NCBI GenBank assembly: GCA_046047755.1
Contig: JBJOHK010000071.1
Coordinates: forward strand, 1 to 15,858
From: JALRLA01 sp046047755
GTDB taxonomy: Bacteria > Bacteroidota > Bacteroidia > NS11-12g > UBA955
DNA: 15,858 bases
Direction: 5' to 3'
In this document: positions 1-7,268 of the stretch, one piece after another
Layout: the number at the start of each line of letters is the position of its first letter
How positions within the stretch are numbered: position 1 is the first letter of the stretch
The notes under the pieces: generated by a model
Database searches by the model: none
The model's input: only the letters and a program-made list of their open reading frames with translations
Told to the model about the DNA's origin: nothing
Translations under genes and position numbers: made by a program

Positions 1-71
1 GCCATACGCTCACGGAAGCCGTGGCGGTTTTTGCGTTTACGATTCGAAGGCTGGTACGTACGTTTGGTCAT
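1..71 (-). CDS. rpmH: 50S ribosomal protein L34, 5' part only
   Basis: Read on the minus strand from the ATG at 71, the sequence encodes MTKRTYQPSNRKRKNRHGFR followed by ERM and the start of an Ala codon, then runs off the window edge. This is the highly conserved, Arg/Lys-rich N-terminal half of bacterial L34, a protein of about 45-52 residues in the large ribosomal subunit. The TYQPS and HGFRERMA blocks are diagnostic. The missing part is the second half, normally ending in a Lys/Arg-rich tail. A Bacteroidota-type promoter lies just upstream at 96-126. The identity is secure despite the short length; only the 3' end cannot be seen. Confidence 0.93.
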   Translation of the reverse strand, partial: MTKRTYQPSNRKRKNRHGFRERM

Positions 72-95
72 CGCTTTAAATTTTCAAATGGGCTG

Positions 96-126
96 CAAAG
101 TTAACGCAAGCATTTTTCAAATGCAA
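96..126 (-). promoter_or_regulatory. Predicted rpmH promoter (Bacteroidota type)
   Basis: On the minus strand a TAACTTTG box (103 down to 96) matches the Bacteroidota -7 consensus TAnnTTTG exactly. A TTG (126-124) lies 20 bases upstream of it, a suitable spacing for the -33 element; a TTTG at 121-118 is closer than usual. Transcription would start near position 90, giving a leader of about 20 bases before the rpmH ATG at 71. This rests on motif matching only. Confidence 0.5.
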
Positions 127-161
127 TGCATACTGTCCAAATTTTCAGAGAACTTTGAAGC

Positions 162-698
162 ATGGAAGGTTCTCAGCTGTTTCAACACCGTTCAAGTCTA
201 TTTTCTGGAAAACTGTGGATGATCGTTCTCATACCCATCTTGGCGTCTCTTATACCACTAATACTTACGTTCCGCGAACGGAGTCCTATTGAAGTCATCC
301 CTCCCATTTTAATATTGGTACTGACCTTTGGGTTGATCGCCTTCATACAATTGGAATACCGCATCAGCTTTGGTGAGATGAAGTTCCGTTTTCGCCCCTT
401 CGTTCGCTGGAAAACCGCTTCACTGAACGATTATTCCGAGGTGCAGATATTGAAGATTAGCCCCTTGAAAGAATTCGGCGGATGGGGACTTCGCTACGGA
501 AGCCGACTTGGGAAAGCTTATACTAGCCACGGAGAACACATCTTGCATTTTGTACCCAAAGACGGGCAGAAACCAAAACTCATGAGCAGTTGGAAGCCTG
601 GACAGCCATTCAATGTGAGCATCAAGGAACAGGAACTAGACGCCGTCGAACAAGCCTTGAAAGCTACCGGGATCAAGGTAACGCGTCAAACCAACTGA
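162..698 (+). CDS. Small membrane protein, two helices plus soluble PH-like domain
   Basis: This is a 178-residue protein of no firmly known function. Two hydrophobic helices (about residues 17-36 and 46-64) form a short hairpin, followed by a soluble C-terminal region of about 110 residues rich in beta-type segments and ending in a helix (about 154-169). The block EFGGWGLRYG (104-113) resembles a motif I recall from Bacteroidota membrane proteins annotated as PH-domain-like, so a bacterial PH-like fold is a reasonable guess, not a proof. The first ATG (162) is chosen because it gives a short polar N-terminus before the first helix. The ATG at 219 (Met20) is in frame but would begin directly inside that helix. 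The gene diverges from rpmH and converges on metG, with a 42-base gap. A GAACTTTG box (one mismatch to TAnnTTTG) ends four bases before the start. Confidence 0.75.
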   Translation: MEGSQLFQHRSSLFSGKLWMIVLIPILASLIPLILTFRERSPIEVIPPILILVLTFGLIAFIQLEYRISFGEMKFRFRPFVRWKTASLNDYSEVQILKISPLKEFGGWGLRYGSRLGKAYTSHGEHILHFVPKDGQKPKLMSSWKPGQPFNVSIKEQELDAVEQALKATGIKVTRQTN

Positions 699-731
699 GC
701 TTTTTGGAATAGTTGCTCAGCGAAGCAGCTG

Positions 732-746
732 GCCTAAACCTTAGGC
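732..746. other. Small inverted repeat between convergent genes
   Basis: GCCTAA (732-737) and TTAGGC (741-746) form a perfect 6-bp stem around a three-base loop, across the metG stop codon. It lies where the 162-698 gene and metG converge. No T-run follows directly on either strand, so it is at best a weak terminator or processing signal. Confidence 0.25.
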
Positions 747-2816
747 TACCCCTGCGCCGCTATTAACCGCTTGGTCGGGGCGCATGAAATGCAGCTTGCC
801 CTCGGCGTCTTCGGCCATCAAAATCATGCCTTGGCTTTCGATACCCCGCATGACTCGGGGAGCCAAATTCGCCAAATACAGCACTTGCTTTCCAATCACA
901 GCCTCAGGCTCGAAGTGCTGGGCTATGCCGCTCAACACCGTGCGGGTTTCCTCCCCTACTTGCAATTCCAATTTGAGCAGTTTATCGGCTTTGGGAACAC
1001 GCTCGCAGTGGTTCACAGTGGCCACGCGCAAATCGAGCTTGGCAAAATCGTCGTATTGAATCATGGGTTTAAAAGCGGGGGTTGTGGGTTGGGCTGAGGG
1101 GGCCGGAGCGGCAGCGGAGGCCGCCAAAGAGGCTTGCAATTTGGCCATTTGTGCATCAACCAGCTCGTCTTCGACTCGCTGGAAGAGCAATGAAGGCTGG
1201 GCGATGGAATGGCCGGCATCCAAGGCTAGGGCCTTATTCAACCAAAAAGCTTGTTTATCTTCATTCGAAGGCTGGGCATTCAATTGATCCAATAAGCGCT
1301 GAGAGGCAAAAGGCATGAAGGGCTCCATGGCCAAGGCTGTATTGTATAAGATTTGAACGGCACGCGCCAAAACAGCCGAGGCCGCTTCGGGATCTTCTTT
1401 CACTTTTTTCCAAGGTTCCAAATCAGCTAGAAACTTGTTGCCATAACGAGCCAATTCCATCATGGCGAATTGAGCATCGCGGAATCGATATTCCCGTATA
1501 GACTGTGCAATGGGCGCGATTCGTTTGGACCAGAGCTCTTCCGGCGACCAAGTGTAGGAGCTGGCGTCCATCCATGCCTGAGCCTTATCAGAAACCTCGG
1601 GAATGACCCCATTGTTGTATTTCTGAAGCAGCACCAGAACACGGTTAGCGAAATTGCCCAAAATGCCGACCAATTCAGAATTCACTCTGGTTTGATAATC
1701 CTTCCATGTGAATTCAGAATCTTTCGTTTCAGGAGCAATGGCGGTGAGCACATAGCGCAATTCGTCCTGCCTGTTTGGCAATTCTTGTAAATATTCATGG
1801 AGCCACACCGCCCAATTGCGGCTGGTAGAGATCTTCTGACCCTCTAAATTCAAAAATTCATTCGCAGGCACCTGCTGTGGCACGGCGTATCCGTCTCCTC
1901 GAACGTGCAACATGGCTGGGAAAATGATGCAGTGAAAAACGATATTGTCTTTGCCAATGAAGTGGATCACTTCGCTATCGCCGGTCCACCAGGACTCCCA
2001 GTCGTCGGGACGAAGTTCACGCGTAGCCGAGATATAGCCTATGGGTGCTTCAAACCACACATACAAGACCTTGCCATCGGCACCTTCAACAGGAACGGGA
2101 ATACCCCATTCCAAATCGCGGGTCATGGCCCGGGGTTTCAACCCGTCGTTTAACCAACTCTTGCACTGCCCCAAGACATTTGATTTCCAATTCTGTCGAC
2201 TTCCAATGTAATCGTTCAAAAATTCACGCTGCAAACGATCCAACGGCAAATACCAATTTCGGGTCTCCTTCTTAATAGGTTCAGCCCCGCTCAATGCACT
2301 TTTGGGATTCAGCAATTCGTCGGGACTCAAGGTTGACCCGCATTTTTCACACTGATCTCCATACGCCCCTTCAGCCGAACATTTGGGGCAAGAACCCACA
2401 ATGTAGCGATCGGCCAGAAACTGTTGAGTCTCAGGGTCGAAATACTGCTCAGACACCTGAACATCAAAGGCTCCTTTCTCCAACAAATTGGAGAAGAACT
2501 CCTGGGCTGTTTGTTTGTGGGCGGCCGATGTAGTGCGGCTGTATGTGTCAAATGAAATCCCCAAATCCTTAAAGGAATCACCGATAATTTTATGGTAGCG
2601 ATCGACCACATCTTGAGGCGTAATTCCCTCTTTTCGAGCCCTGAGGGTAATGGGCACTCCGTGCTCATCGCTGCCGCATATAAACAGCAATTCCTCGCCC
2701 ATCATTCGCAGCGTACGGGCATATATATCAGCGGGTACGTAAACGCCAGCCAAATGGCCAATGTGTACCGGACCGTTGGCATAAGGCAGGGCTGCGGTGA
2801 TGGTTTTGCGACTCAT
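741..2816 (-). CDS. metG: Methionyl-tRNA synthetase with C-terminal tRNA-binding domain
   Basis: This cytoplasmic class I aminoacyl-tRNA synthetase charges tRNA-Met with methionine. The 691-residue protein carries the HIGH signature at residues 18-21, a zinc knuckle with Cys143, Cys146, Cys156 and Cys159, and KISTS (328-332) in place of KMSKS. As I recall, that variant is common in Bacteroidota MetG. An Ala/Pro-rich linker leads to an EMAP-II/Arc1p-type OB-fold tRNA-binding domain (about 585-691), which usually supports dimerisation and tRNA binding. The start at 2816 is preferred over an in-frame ATG at 2834: the protein then begins MSRKTITAALPYANG, as the family usually does, and the six extra codons lie over a promoter-like box. 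It is the last gene of the operon, 14 bases after the DCC-family gene. Confidence 0.97.
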   Translation of the reverse strand: MSRKTITAALPYANGPVHIGHLAGVYVPADIYARTLRMMGEELLFICGSDEHGVPITLRARKEGITPQDVVDRYHKIIGDSFKDLGISFDTYSRTTSAAHKQTAQEFFSNLLEKGAFDVQVSEQYFDPETQQFLADRYIVGSCPKCSAEGAYGDQCEKCGSTLSPDELLNPKSALSGAEPIKKETRNWYLPLDRLQREFLNDYIGSRQNWKSNVLGQCKSWLNDGLKPRAMTRDLEWGIPVPVEGADGKVLYVWFEAPIGYISATRELRPDDWESWWTGDSEVIHFIGKDNIVFHCIIFPAMLHVRGDGYAVPQQVPANEFLNLEGQKISTSRNWAVWLHEYLQELPNRQDELRYVLTAIAPETKDSEFTWKDYQTRVNSELVGILGNFANRVLVLLQKYNNGVIPEVSDKAQAWMDASSYTWSPEELWSKRIAPIAQSIREYRFRDAQFAMMELARYGNKFLADLEPWKKVKEDPEAASAVLARAVQILYNTALAMEPFMPFASQRLLDQLNAQPSNEDKQAFWLNKALALDAGHSIAQPSLLFQRVEDELVDAQMAKLQASLAASAAAPAPSAQPTTPAFKPMIQYDDFAKLDLRVATVNHCERVPKADKLLKLELQVGEETRTVLSGIAQHFEPEAVIGKQVLYLANLAPRVMRGIESQGMILMAEDAEGKLHFMRPDQAVNSGAGVA

Positions 2817-2820
2817 GCCG

Positions 2821-2828
2821 CAAAGGTA
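2821..2828 (-). promoter_or_regulatory. Predicted -7 box of an internal metG promoter
   Basis: TACCTTTG on the minus strand matches TAnnTTTG exactly and ends four bases before the preferred metG ATG at 2816. It sits between the stop of the DCC-family gene and metG. No good -33 TTG is visible about 20 bases upstream. If used, transcription would begin at or within a base or two of the ATG, giving a leaderless metG mRNA independent of the operon. Confidence 0.4.
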
Positions 2829-2830
2829 CA

Positions 2831-3163
2831 TCAATTGGGCAGTTCACAGGCCTTTGAACCAAAGAGCCTGTATCGGTTTCTAGCCACCCATTTGTACAGG
2901 GCATCGCGAATCGGCTTTGGACATAAAAATAGCCCCTTCCACATTGGACCTCGACAAATCACCAAGGCGCGAATCACGGCCGTAGAGTAGATTTCCCTGC
3001 GTTCCCCCTCGATCCAAAACAGACTATCGACCCCGTTTTGAAGCAAATCCTGATTCTCTTGAAGGGGCAAGAACCGAACATTACCCGACTGCTTCCCGCG
3101 CCGAATAAAGGCCACGCAGCGGCTGCAAAAACTGCAATCTCGATCAAAGTACAATTCGGGCAT
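2831..3163 (-). CDS. DCC-family (DUF393) thiol-disulfide-type protein
   Basis: This 110-residue protein begins MPELYFDRDCSFCSRC and matches the DCC/DUF393 (YuxK-like) family, small proteins thought to be thiol-disulfide oxidoreductases because of a conserved CxxC near the N-terminus. Here the motif is Cys10-x-x-Cys13, with a third Cys at 16. The usual Gly of the DG-x-C signature is Arg (DRDC). The C-terminal VARNRYRLFG block is also typical. Its redox partner is unknown. The ATG at 3163 overlaps the DUF4175 stop by one base (TAATG), which points to translational coupling; an upstream in-frame ATG at 3211 would only add 16 residues unlike the family. The metG start follows 14 bases downstream. 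The family call is firm; the biochemical activity is inferred. Confidence 0.88.
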   Translation of the reverse strand: MPELYFDRDCSFCSRCVAFIRRGKQSGNVRFLPLQENQDLLQNGVDSLFWIEGERREIYSTAVIRALVICRGPMWKGLFLCPKPIRDALYKWVARNRYRLFGSKACELPN

Positions 3164-6100
3164 TAGGGCGTGCGATTTAGATACTGATCGACCGCTTGTT
3201 GATAGGGCCAACTCAATGGAACGGATCCTCGGTGCAAGGCTTCGGCTTCCTCTAATTTTTTTCGAATAGGCAGGGCCCAGTCTTCGGGAATCTCTGCCGA
3301 TTGACCCTGTGATTGTTCGCCCCTTCTTTGCTCATCTTGTTGTTGCTTTCGCTCTCCTTTTTCGTGCTCCAGCAATCGAGTCAATATCTCCTGTTGACGG
3401 AATTGCAATTGTGACCCCAGTTCTCCGTTGATTAAATCCCGCTCTTGTTGTTCCATCAACTGCTCGGCTTCGTGCAACAAATGGGCTGCACCTGGATCTC
3501 CAGCCTCGGCCGCCGCCTGCTTGAGCTTTTGAATTTCCCGCCTCAATTGCTCTTGCATGAGCGCCATTTGCCCCAACTCTTGACTGAGTTGCCTTTGTCC
3601 TTGACTTCCACTTTGCCCCGATTGACCCTGTGATTGCATTTGTTGCAATTTTTCACCCAATGCCTTTTGACTTTGGGACAAACCTTGACCCGGCTTGGGC
3701 TTACCCTGCTGACCAGGGCCTTGCTTATTGGGATTGTTGCAGCTTTGAGAACCGCTTTTTTTCTGTTGAGCTGAAAGTTGCTGCTGCATGTTTTGCATGC
3801 TTTCCATCAACAGGGCTGCAAGCGTATTGTAGGAAGTCATCACGAATTGTTCGTGCATGGCTGCCGTGCGCAAATCCCGTTTCTTCAACGATTGCAAACC
3901 TTGCTCCATTCGGCGGTTCACCTTGCTCATTTCACCCGTCACAATGCTACTGATCATAGGCTGTCTGCGCGCTAAGGCCATAAGCGAGTCTTCAACGGCC
4001 GTGCTCAATTCCCGAATTTCCATTTGTTGCTTATTCAAAGCCAACACCCTTGGATTCTCGCCCGATAAGGTTTGCAGCTCGGTAAATACAGCTTCTTGCC
4101 GCTTGCTCAAGTCAATCAAATTCGCCAATAAACGCCGAAGAGTCTCGTAGTCTTCTTCCATGCGTTCTTCTTGAGCCTCTTCCATGCTTTTTTGCAGCTT
4201 TTCGGCAGCTTTTCTCATCTGATCAGCCGCCGATTTCTGTTGTTCAGAAGCTGACTTTTGCTGACCCTTTTCCAAGCTCTGCTGTGCTTGTTCAGCCTGA
4301 TTCTGCGCTTCTGACTGTTCCGATTTTGGCACATCTAAGCCCAAGGGTTTTTCCAAATCGGAATCGCGTTTTTCTATTTCTTGGCTGCGCTGCAGAATGG
4401 ATTCCAACTGTTCCAATTGCTTTTCATGAGCTTGCTCTACAGCCTGTTTTTCAGCCTCAGTTTTCGCCTGCTTAGAGGCCTCAGAAAGCGCTTCTTCCTG
4501 CTGAGCCCAATCCTGCATTTGTTGCACCTGTTGGTCCAACAAGCGCTCGAGTTGCAATTCTTTGATCTGCTCTTGTACGTTATCCAGTTGCTTTTGGATG
4601 TCTTGACGCATTCGGTTGATTTCTTGCATTTTTTGCCTCACCTGATCGGGCTCTGCTTTCTCATTCAACAACTGCTGCAATTCTTTCATGAGCTTTTCTA
4701 GCTCCGAATTTTGCTTCAGCTCGTTCAAACTTTCCTCTACCTGTTTCTCTCTAAGGCTCTGTTCCTTTTGAGCCGGATCTAACTCTAATTTCTTCTGACT
4801 TTCGGCCAGTTTCTGGGTTTGCTCTTGCAACTGTTTCTGCTCATTCAACCACTGTTGAACCGACTGTTTTTTGTCAGCATCAAAACCCGATTCTTGAAGC
4901 AGACTGCGCTGCAAATCACTAGCCCGTTTTTGCAAATCTTGCTGAGCCTTACTCGCTTTACTCAAACCTGATTCCACCTGGTTTTGTTTGTCCAACTGCC
5001 ACTGTTTCAATTCTCGCTGATCGGGCATGCGCAGTACCTGAGTTAGAGATTGAGCACACTGAGTACCCAAAACCGCATTGTTATCACAGGCGCGGCTGTA
5101 CACCAAAATCTCTTCCCCTGGATGGGCTCCATAATCTTGGGCGCGCAAATCTGCGACGAAAGCAGCGCTGTGCTCTCGGTAGTCTACCGGAACTTTCAAA
5201 CGGCTAAACTGGTTTTGTCGAGGTCCTTTTACCCAGCACTCCATGGTTTGCAAACCGTGATCATCGCTTGCCAACGACCGCAAGTACCAATGACCAGACT
5301 GACTACTATCGGCCTGCACCTCCAATTCCACTTGAGGAGGTACATCAGCCACAACCTCAATGTGAAGGTGCAAGGAATCTCCCCAGGCCGGCAAGCCTGT
5401 TAAGGGCCGATTTGAGCGCAAAGCGTAGACCCAATCTTCACTGCTTCTCACATTTCGAGAAAAGCGCAATTGGCCATTATTGATTTCTTTGCCCAGCTCA
5501 AAGCTGCCCGAGAATTTCAACAAATCGGCATTGGCCGCTTCCAGCACCAATGACAATTCTGTACCCGCCGGCACAATGATCGTACCCTGGGTTGGCCACT
5601 GCAAAGGCGCATCTGAATGCAAATAGGACGGATATCGAGCCTCTAATCGGAGAGAAACAAATCTGGGAGGCGCCCAAAAGGGCAATTCAAAGGAAGGGGA
5701 AAGAAATTCACCGGCCGCAAATCGCAACATTCTGCCTTGCTCAGCTCCCGACAAGAGAAACGAAAATGAATCGGGGCCCACCGATTGCATCAGGTACTCC
5801 TGATCCCCCCATAAGCAGCGCACGGCCGAGGGAATTTCTCGGCCTTTCAATTTAAGCGAAATCAAATAGTCTTGGCCTTCAATCCAGGGCTCTTTGGAGG
5901 GATAAAAACAAAACTCAAAAGGAGCCGGCTTTGTAAATTCCTGGTCGTGCTGCCACAAGCGCTGAGCCCCACTGAGCAATCTTGAGGAGTCCAATACGAA
6001 CCAAATGAATACCAATCCGAGCCCTAGGGATAATCGAATGGCCAATTTTCGAAAGGCCGCTGGGTCTAAGGCTTGCCAAAAAGAAATGGGGCTAAGGGCC

Positions 6101-6510
6101 ACAGACCGTTGCTCAATGGCCGCTTCAACCCAGGCATCAGAGGCTTGGGCTTGTTTCAATTGCAGCAAGTTGATCAGCTTATCTTGTACCTCAGGAAAAT
6201 GTTCACCGATTTGGAGCGCAGCCTCCTCCCTAGTCAAGCGAGGCCACCATCCCCGGTATTGAGCCAAGGGCCGAACAACCATCAATAGAACTGAAATAAC
6301 TCCGACTACAAGCAGCAAATAATAACTCAGTGTTCTCAGCGAGGTGGACATCCACAGCCAATGTTCACCATAGGCCAACGAGAGCAACGAGAGTCCAAAA
6401 CCCAGACCCCAGAGCAGCAAATTTCGCAAGAATCGATGCCAATGAAATTGGTCGATGTAAGCGTCTAACTTACGCTCTATGCTGCTCAAAGGAGTGGATG
6501 GCTCCGTCAT
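3163..6510 (-). CDS. DUF4175-family membrane-anchored coiled-coil protein
   Basis: This 1115-residue protein resembles the long Bacteroidota DUF4175 family, whose function is not established. The N-terminus has two membrane helices (about 28-47 and 61-80), a conserved stretch with EEAALQIGEHFPEVQDKLIN (95-114), and a third helix (about 156-173). A beta-rich region, probably extracytoplasmic (about 180-490), includes the YPSY and VPAGTEL segments seen in the family. From about 495 to 815 the protein is an almost continuous Gln/Glu/Lys/Leu coiled coil. A helical part and a Gln/Gly/Ser/Pro-rich disordered linker (about 905-975) precede a final helical region. The gene overlaps the methyltransferase gene by four bases (ATGA) and the DCC-family gene by one, so it is mid-operon. 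A structural or scaffolding role in the envelope is plausible but unproven. The low-complexity C-terminal half makes homology there unreliable; the N-terminal 300 residues carry the assignment. Confidence 0.85.
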   Translation of the reverse strand: MTEPSTPLSSIERKLDAYIDQFHWHRFLRNLLLWGLGFGLSLLSLAYGEHWLWMSTSLRTLSYYLLLVVGVISVLLMVVRPLAQYRGWWPRLTREEAALQIGEHFPEVQDKLINLLQLKQAQASDAWVEAAIEQRSVALSPISFWQALDPAAFRKLAIRLSLGLGLVFIWFVLDSSRLLSGAQRLWQHDQEFTKPAPFEFCFYPSKEPWIEGQDYLISLKLKGREIPSAVRCLWGDQEYLMQSVGPDSFSFLLSGAEQGRMLRFAAGEFLSPSFELPFWAPPRFVSLRLEARYPSYLHSDAPLQWPTQGTIIVPAGTELSLVLEAANADLLKFSGSFELGKEINNGQLRFSRNVRSSEDWVYALRSNRPLTGLPAWGDSLHLHIEVVADVPPQVELEVQADSSQSGHWYLRSLASDDHGLQTMECWVKGPRQNQFSRLKVPVDYREHSAAFVADLRAQDYGAHPGEEILVYSRACDNNAVLGTQCAQSLTQVLRMPDQRELKQWQLDKQNQVESGLSKASKAQQDLQKRASDLQRSLLQESGFDADKKQSVQQWLNEQKQLQEQTQKLAESQKKLELDPAQKEQSLREKQVEESLNELKQNSELEKLMKELQQLLNEKAEPDQVRQKMQEINRMRQDIQKQLDNVQEQIKELQLERLLDQQVQQMQDWAQQEEALSEASKQAKTEAEKQAVEQAHEKQLEQLESILQRSQEIEKRDSDLEKPLGLDVPKSEQSEAQNQAEQAQQSLEKGQQKSASEQQKSAADQMRKAAEKLQKSMEEAQEERMEEDYETLRRLLANLIDLSKRQEAVFTELQTLSGENPRVLALNKQQMEIRELSTAVEDSLMALARRQPMISSIVTGEMSKVNRRMEQGLQSLKKRDLRTAAMHEQFVMTSYNTLAALLMESMQNMQQQLSAQQKKSGSQSCNNPNKQGPGQQGKPKPGQGLSQSQKALGEKLQQMQSQGQSGQSGSQGQRQLSQELGQMALMQEQLRREIQKLKQAAAEAGDPGAAHLLHEAEQLMEQQERDLINGELGSQLQFRQQEILTRLLEHEKGERKQQQDEQRRGEQSQGQSAEIPEDWALPIRKKLEEAEALHRGSVPLSWPYQQAVDQYLNRTP

Positions 6511-7268
6511 TTCTTTAAAGGTAAGGCAAATTCTGCCACGCCTCTCTCACGCAGTCGACGAACGGCGTTGTCTAGCGATATACCCGCCGCCATGGCCGCG
6601 TTCAAACTCTCGGCTTGGCCCAAACGAGGTATGGTAAATCGATGCAAATTCTCGAGTTGTTCGCCCATTCGAATGCCGTGTGACTCGCTGCCAATGAGCA
6701 GCACAGACGGGGCCTCAAAAGGCGCCTCATACAGAGATGACCCTTCCAAAAAGGCACCAAAAACTCGCTTTTGTTTCAAGGCCTCGGCCAAATTGGCGTA
6801 GACCACCTGCACCCTCAGAAAAGAACCCATGCTGGCGGCTAAGCACTTGGAATTGTATTGATCAACCGTGTCTTCAGAGGCCAACACTTGGGTCATTCCA
6901 TACCAGTCGGCCAGCCGAATCAAGGTACCCAAATTGCCCGGATCGGCCAACCCGTCTACAGCCAGTGTCAAGGGAGATTGGGCGTTCCACACTCGGCTTG
7001 GCAGCATCTTAACCACTGCCATGATACCGGGAGCCGTTTCAAACTGACTCAAGCGTTTCATATCCCCATCACTGATGATTTCACAAGAATGGGGCAAGGC
7101 TTGCTTGGAAGCGTAGGATTCACTGGCCATAACCGCTTCTAGCTCGGCTTCGCTGTGGATTACTTCGTCTACGACCTTGCGCCCCTCGACCGTGAATAGC
7201 CCATATTTTTGTCGATACTTGGGCATTCGCAAGGACGCGTATAGTTTCAATTTCGCAGCAGATGGCAT
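6507..7268 (-). CDS. SpoU/TrmH-family RNA 2'-O-methyltransferase
   Basis: This is a 253-residue S-adenosylmethionine-dependent SPOUT methyltransferase that modifies a ribose 2'-OH in rRNA or tRNA. An N-terminal substrate-binding region (about 1-85, with YGLFTVEGRKVVDE) is followed by the catalytic SpoU domain. All three motifs are intact: motif 1 at 105-122 (DGLADPGNLGTLIRLADW, with Asn112 and Arg118), motif 2 at 192-199 (IGSESHGI), and motif 3 at 212-230 (TIPRLGQAESLNAAMAAGI, with Glu220 and Asn223). The layout fits RlmB/TrmH-like 23S rRNA methyltransferases such as RlmB or TsnR homologues, but the target nucleotide cannot be read from sequence, so no symbol is given. It heads the operon, overlapping the DUF4175 gene by four bases. 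Its start codon lies inside the first codons of the divergent tamL-like gene. Confidence 0.93.
   Translation of the reverse strand: MPSAAKLKLYASLRMPKYRQKYGLFTVEGRKVVDEVIHSEAELEAVMASESYASKQALPHSCEIISDGDMKRLSQFETAPGIMAVVKMLPSRVWNAQSPLTLAVDGLADPGNLGTLIRLADWYGMTQVLASEDTVDQYNSKCLAASMGSFLRVQVVYANLAEALKQKRVFGAFLEGSSLYEAPFEAPSVLLIGSESHGIRMGEQLENLHRFTIPRLGQAESLNAAMAAGISLDNAVRRLRERGVAEFALPLKK

Noticed and set aside
31..222. Short plus-strand open frame overlapping rpmH and the gene at 162
   Set aside because: It runs antisense to rpmH and its promoter, and overlaps the start of a better-supported membrane protein in another frame.
327..331. KISTS in MetG (about residue 328 of the protein) as a sign of a broken active site
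   Set aside because: The coordinates here are protein positions. This KMSKS variant is, to my knowledge, usual in Bacteroidota MetG, and all other motifs are intact.
699..740. Rho-independent terminator between the gene at 162 and metG
   Set aside because: Only a 6-bp stem at 732-746 is visible, with no following T-run on either strand, so it is listed as a weak inverted repeat.
2817..2834. N-terminal extension of MetG from the in-frame ATG at 2834
   Set aside because: The six extra codons are unlike MetG N-termini and coincide with an exact TAnnTTTG box; the family-like start is MSRKTITAALPY at 2816.
2592..2990. Plus-strand open frame of 132 codons opposite metG and the DCC-family gene
   Set aside because: It is antisense to two well-supported conserved genes and its translation shows no recognisable domain.
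3490..5030. Repetitive-looking ttgctg/tttgc tracts as a possible repeat array or CRISPR
   Set aside because: They are Gln, Lys and Ser codons of the DUF4175 coiled coil read on the other strand; there is no constant repeat length or spacer pattern.
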